Shown in pieces: positions 23,881-26,569 of a stretch of 26,569 bases of DNA; positions within the stretch are counted from its first letter, which is position 1; each line of letters opens with the position of its first letter. The notes under the pieces are model-generated. The model worked only from the letters and a program-made list of their open reading frames with translations, ran no database searches and was not told where the DNA came from. The translations under genes and the position numbers were made by a program. Where the stretch lies: NCBI GenBank assembly GCA_964228455.1, contig CAXQZM010000078.1, forward strand, positions 1 through 26,569, written 5' to 3'. Source of the DNA: CAXQZM01 sp964228455 (GTDB lineage Bacteria > Pseudomonadota > Alphaproteobacteria > UBA7985).

Positions 23881-25092
23881 ATGGAACGCATTGCAATAGT
23901 TGGCGCGGGTATTGTGGGGCTAACGAGTGCATTCTCACTGCAGCGGGCAGGCTATTCAGTAACTGTTTTTGAGTCTGACGCGGAGGTTGGCGGTGGTGCA
24001 ACTTGGGGCAACGCAGGGTTGATTTCTGGTGCTTCTGCGGAGCCTTGGTCCACTCCGGGCACTATTCGTGCGGCATTAAGTTGGCTATTCAAGCATGAGG
24101 CTCCTCTGAAAGTGCACTTTGCATGGGACTGGGAACGCTTGTTCTGGATTTCAAATTTTGTGCGATCTGCCCTTAACCACGAAGAAATAACCAAGGCTTT
24201 AACGCAAATGGCCTTAGCGGCTCGTGAACATCTCAGGGATATGTCACCGGTTCCGTTTGAGTTAGCTAATAATGGAGTAATTGACTTATTTGGGAGTGAA
24301 AGCGAGCGGACGGACGCTAGGCGAGTAGTTAGCTGGATGGCTGAAGCTGGACTGGTTAGAAGTTGGCTTTCTGCGGAAGAAATAGAGGCGCTGGAGCAAA
24401 ATCTTAGAGGTTCTTGGGCATTTGGCATATGGACTCCAAGTGATATGACCGGAGACTCCCATAAGTTTTCGCGAGGTTTGGCAAAAGCGGTTGAATCTGC
24501 AGGTGGAGTTATTTTTTGCAACACGCGGGTTGTTTCCGTTGATATTGATGGCGCCGTAAGAACAAATATAGAGGAGCGTGGCTTTGACCGTGTGGTAATT
24601 TCCAATGGGCTTGGTGCGAGCAATTTGGCAAAACAAGTGGGAGATCGATTGAGCATATGCGGGGTTAAGGGTTATTCTTTGACCTATGAATTGAGTCCAG
24701 AACAAGTGCGATTAGCTCCGAAACATGGACTGCTGGATCATCGCAGCAAAATAGCAGTTTCAACTCTGGGAAATCATCTCCGCGTTGCAGGGACTGCGGA
24801 AATTGGCGCCAGCGATCTAGGCCTAGATGTCCATCGCTTAAAGCCTTTGCATAATTGGGTAAAAAATCACCTGCCCACATTGGATTTGGTTAGTTCTCAG
24901 CCAATTGAGTGGGCGGGTTTTCGGCCAATGCGCTCGAGTGTTCTTCCCTTTATTGGCCCAAGCAAAAGGAGCAGGAGAGTGCTATATAACGCTGGCTACG
25001 GGCACCTTGGTTGGACTTTAGCTGCCGCCGGAGCTGAAAAGTTGGTGCGCTTAGTCGATGGGATAACAGCTTCAAGACAAGGCGCTCAGTAG
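23881..25092 (+). CDS. FAD-dependent amino acid/amine oxidoreductase (DadA-like)
   Basis: This 403-residue member of the D-amino-acid oxidase family begins with the FAD-binding Rossmann motif GAGIVG (8-13), then VFESDAEVGGGATWGNAGLIS, which is typical of DadA and related dehydrogenases where the TWGNAG stretch contacts FAD. The C-terminal RPMRSSVLPFIGPSKR and GYGHLGWTLAAAGAEKL match the family's closing FAD-binding part. It would oxidise a D-amino acid or N-methylated amino acid in the cytoplasm, passing electrons to the respiratory chain. It is divergent from the MttB gene over 161 bases and ends 7 bases from the end of the MarR gene. A methylated-amine substrate is inferred only from the neighbour. 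Confidence 0.87.
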   Translation: MERIAIVGAGIVGLTSAFSLQRAGYSVTVFESDAEVGGGATWGNAGLISGASAEPWSTPGTIRAALSWLFKHEAPLKVHFAWDWERLFWISNFVRSALNHEEITKALTQMALAAREHLRDMSPVPFELANNGVIDLFGSESERTDARRVVSWMAEAGLVRSWLSAEEIEALEQNLRGSWAFGIWTPSDMTGDSHKFSRGLAKAVESAGGVIFCNTRVVSVDIDGAVRTNIEERGFDRVVISNGLGASNLAKQVGDRLSICGVKGYSLTYELSPEQVRLAPKHGLLDHRSKIAVSTLGNHLRVAGTAEIGASDLGLDVHRLKPLHNWVKNHLPTLDLVSSQPIEWAGFRPMRSSVLPFIGPSKRSRRVLYNAGYGHLGWTLAAAGAEKLVRLVDGITASRQGAQ

Positions 25093-25099
25093 GTTTATC

Positions 25100-25618
25100 T
25101 TAGGTGCGTGCTATGCCCGGTTTAGCAGGAATGCGAGGCGCAGTGTTGTAGTCCAAAGACTGGGTTATGGGCCTTAGCTCATAATTGTTTTGAGATGCCT
25201 TGGAGAATCGGTAATTCAGGTGTTGTATGTTTATTTGATTAATTACGTTCGTAATTTCTGAGCTATCTACGTGCGGAATTGAGAAACTTCCAAAGATGGT
25301 ATCTAATTCCTTTAATGCTAACTGCAGTTGAGATTGGCCTGTGGGCGTTAAAATTGAGCGTGATTCTCTAGAGTCTCGAACGCCCTGTTGCGTGTGAACT
25401 AGCCCCTCTTTTTCGAGAGACGTTAAGGCCCGCGATACGGCGGAGGGAGTTAAATGACATTTTTCTGCAAGTTGCGCTCGCGTTAACCCATTTTCTAAAT
25501 TTGATAGAAGCGGTTCCAGCAACCTGACTTCTGAAAAGCTGAGTGGAGTTGCCTCGTTGACAGCCGCTTTGGCAACCTTTGCTATTGCTTCGCCAAGCTG
25601 TAAGAATTTTAAATACAT
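25100..25618 (-). CDS. MarR-family transcriptional regulator
   Basis: This 172-residue regulator has a winged helix-turn-helix of the MarR type: LTRAQLAEKCHLTPSAVSRALTSLEKEGLV followed by the basic wing RDSRESRSILTPTGQ. The C-terminal ~45 residues are longer than in typical MarR proteins (140-150) and do not look conserved. The ATG at 25618 is preferred over a TTG six bases upstream because AGG lies eight bases ahead of it. It is convergent with the DadA-like gene; a quasi-palindrome just upstream of its start (25634-25655) could be its own operator. Its target genes are likely nearby, but the sequence does not show which. Confidence 0.85.
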   Translation of the reverse strand: MYLKFLQLGEAIAKVAKAAVNEATPLSFSEVRLLEPLLSNLENGLTRAQLAEKCHLTPSAVSRALTSLEKEGLVHTQQGVRDSRESRSILTPTGQSQLQLALKELDTIFGSFSIPHVDSSEITNVINQINIQHLNYRFSKASQNNYELRPITQSLDYNTAPRIPAKPGIART

Positions 25619-25633
25619 GAGCAATACCTGAAT

Positions 25634-25655
25634 AATGTATGATCATTCATGTATT
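25634..25655. promoter_or_regulatory. Quasi-palindrome upstream of marR, candidate operator
   Basis: AATGTATGA and TCATGTATT flank a four-base centre, matching as an inverted repeat at seven of nine positions, with ATGATCAT as a perfect core overlapping the centre. It lies about 16 bases before the marR start and is AT-rich, as MarR operators usually are. It also sits in the upstream region of the divergent secreted-protein gene. No second copy was noticed in the window. Confidence 0.35.
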
Positions 25656-25865
25656 TTAGATTATATCTTTTTTCAAGCTATTCCAGAGATATCTGCGAGG
25701 TTGGCAGTTAGAGAAAATGCATATCTATTTTGGAGAGGCTCGCTGGCTGTCAGGTTCAGTGCGAACCTGTTCATATAATCTCTTTCTCATTTATTTGGTG
25801 TTTCACATAAAAATTGCTAAGACTGTTTTAATAATAACTATCTCTTATAAGTTCGGGAGGAAATC

Positions 25866-26569
25866 ATGCGGATAGGAATTTTCAGTGTTATCTTTACAGC
25901 GCTCTTGTTTGGTCAGGCCTATGCGTGTCCCGACTACAAGGCCTGGGGGGTTGATCAGCAGACTTTTTCGGGTGATGATTTGTACCAAGAGAGAGTGTTC
26001 GGTGTTCTAGCGGGTGGCGAAAATAATTTAAGGGAAGACTGTTCGCACATATACCAAAAACTGCAGTCAGACACTGGTACGGGATACTTTACTTCAAAGC
26101 CCGATTTCACAATTGAGACCCCCGGTATGACTGGGTACGATTTGCATATCGAGGTAGTCTCCGATTGTGATTCGTCCCTTTTAATCAATACCCCTGCCGG
26201 TAATTGGTTCTTTGACGACGACGACAATGAGGATAGTTCTTTGGATCCCAAGATCGTGCTCGAAAATCCTTCATCGGGACTGCTTGATATATGGGTTGGT
26301 ACGTACAACGGGGAGACCTGCAAGGCGCAGTTAAAGCTCGAGACCTTTGTTGCGTCTTCACAGGGTGGTTGCCCAAGTTACGATCAAGTTGGCGTGCAGC
26401 AAGCCACTTTTTCTGGTGATGATTTATACCAACCGAGATCTTTCAGTGTTACTGCGGGTGGACCAATCAATCTGCAAGATGACTGTCGAGACATTTACGG
26501 TAATCTGCAGACGGATACAGGGACGGGGTATTTTACATCTCAACCCGATTTTACCATCAACACGCCAGG
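25866..26569 (+). CDS. Secreted tandem-repeat protein, 3' truncated by the window edge
   Basis: The frame opens at ATG 25866, after a GGGAGGAAA ribosome site, and runs without a stop to the end (234 residues visible). A signal peptide (MRIGIFSVIFTALLFGQAYA) precedes CPDY. The mature part is a repeat of ~148 residues: one full unit from C21 and most of a second from C169. Paired segments include TFSGDDLYQ, DTGTGYFTS and PDFTI in both copies. The end of unit one (NWFFDDDDNEDSSLDPKIVL and LLDIWVGTYNGETC) resembles the beta-sandwich domains often attached to secreted alphaproteobacterial proteases. No enzyme domain is visible in this part. The acidic DDDDNED loop could bind calcium, which is a guess. 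The function is unknown. Confidence 0.82.
   Translation, partial: MRIGIFSVIFTALLFGQAYACPDYKAWGVDQQTFSGDDLYQERVFGVLAGGENNLREDCSHIYQKLQSDTGTGYFTSKPDFTIETPGMTGYDLHIEVVSDCDSSLLINTPAGNWFFDDDDNEDSSLDPKIVLENPSSGLLDIWVGTYNGETCKAQLKLETFVASSQGGCPSYDQVGVQQATFSGDDLYQPRSFSVTAGGPINLQDDCRDIYGNLQTDTGTGYFTSQPDFTINTP

Noticed and set aside
23952..24656. 234-residue open frame on the minus strand
   Set aside because: It is antisense to the well-supported DadA-like gene, has a low-complexity serine/proline-rich composition and no recognisable domain.
24286..24705. 139-residue minus-strand frame
   Set aside because: Also antisense to the DadA-like gene, with no ribosome site or family features.
25955..26323. 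122-residue minus-strand frame at the right edge
   Set aside because: The plus strand encodes a signal peptide and tandem repeat units there; the minus frame is a shadow of that repeat.
1..26569. Mobile elements, CRISPR arrays, tRNA or rRNA genes
   Set aside because: No transposase, integrase, terminal inverted repeats, regularly spaced repeats or tRNA-like cloverleaf was recognised on reading either strand.

Overview
The window looks like chromosomal DNA from a free-living marine alphaproteobacterium of the Rhodobacterales or SAR116 type. The grounds are the gene families: a SoeABC-like molybdoenzyme, mmsA, an AlaC-like aminotransferase, a non-pyrrolysine MttB homologue, a UgpC/MsmK-type sugar ABC transporter and a PhyH dioxygenase. 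Base composition is moderate by eye; I did not count it. I saw no rRNA, tRNA, CRISPR array, transposase or phage gene, and no gene-free stretch longer than about 260 bases. The taxonomic call is inference.

Region 1 (1-6411). The window opens inside a molybdopterin oxidoreductase gene, followed by its four-cluster ferredoxin and membrane anchor (SoeABC-like, sulfite to sulfate). Next come mmsA and an AlaC-like aminotransferase on the minus strand, then a small hotdog thioesterase on plus. A minus-strand operon follows, reading GntR regulator, Gfo/Idh/MocA oxidoreductase, crotonase (8264 down to 5638).

Region 2 (5638-16696), the most interesting part. Divergent from the GntR gene are an SsuD-like flavin monooxygenase and a YdhF-like aldo/keto reductase, joined by a 1-base overlap. 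A second unit then encodes a complete sugar-type ABC importer (binding protein, two permeases, ATPase) and a class I/II aminotransferase. The two plus-strand units start from near-identical promoter/operator modules (8270-8316 and 10405-10450). The set resembles the oxidative sulfoquinovose (sulfo-SMO) pathway: import, FMNH2-dependent C-S cleavage giving 6-oxo-glucose and sulfite, then reduction to glucose. No GH31 sulfoquinovosidase or flavin reductase is present, but the Gfo/Idh/MocA protein belongs to the superfamily that contains NAD-dependent glycosidases. The SoeABC-like complex nearby could oxidise the sulfite. The substrate remains inference.

Region 3 (16747-25618). An aldehyde dehydrogenase and a class V PLP enzyme form a minus-strand pair. 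Divergent from it are a PhyH-family dioxygenase, a small secreted DUF2147-like protein and a zinc-less MDR oxidoreductase. Then come an MttB-family methyltransferase (minus), a DadA-like FAD oxidoreductase (plus) and a MarR regulator (minus). These look like catabolic genes for amines or other small organic compounds; I cannot name the substrates.

Region 4 (25866-end) is the start of a secreted protein built of tandem units of about 148 residues, cut by the window edge.
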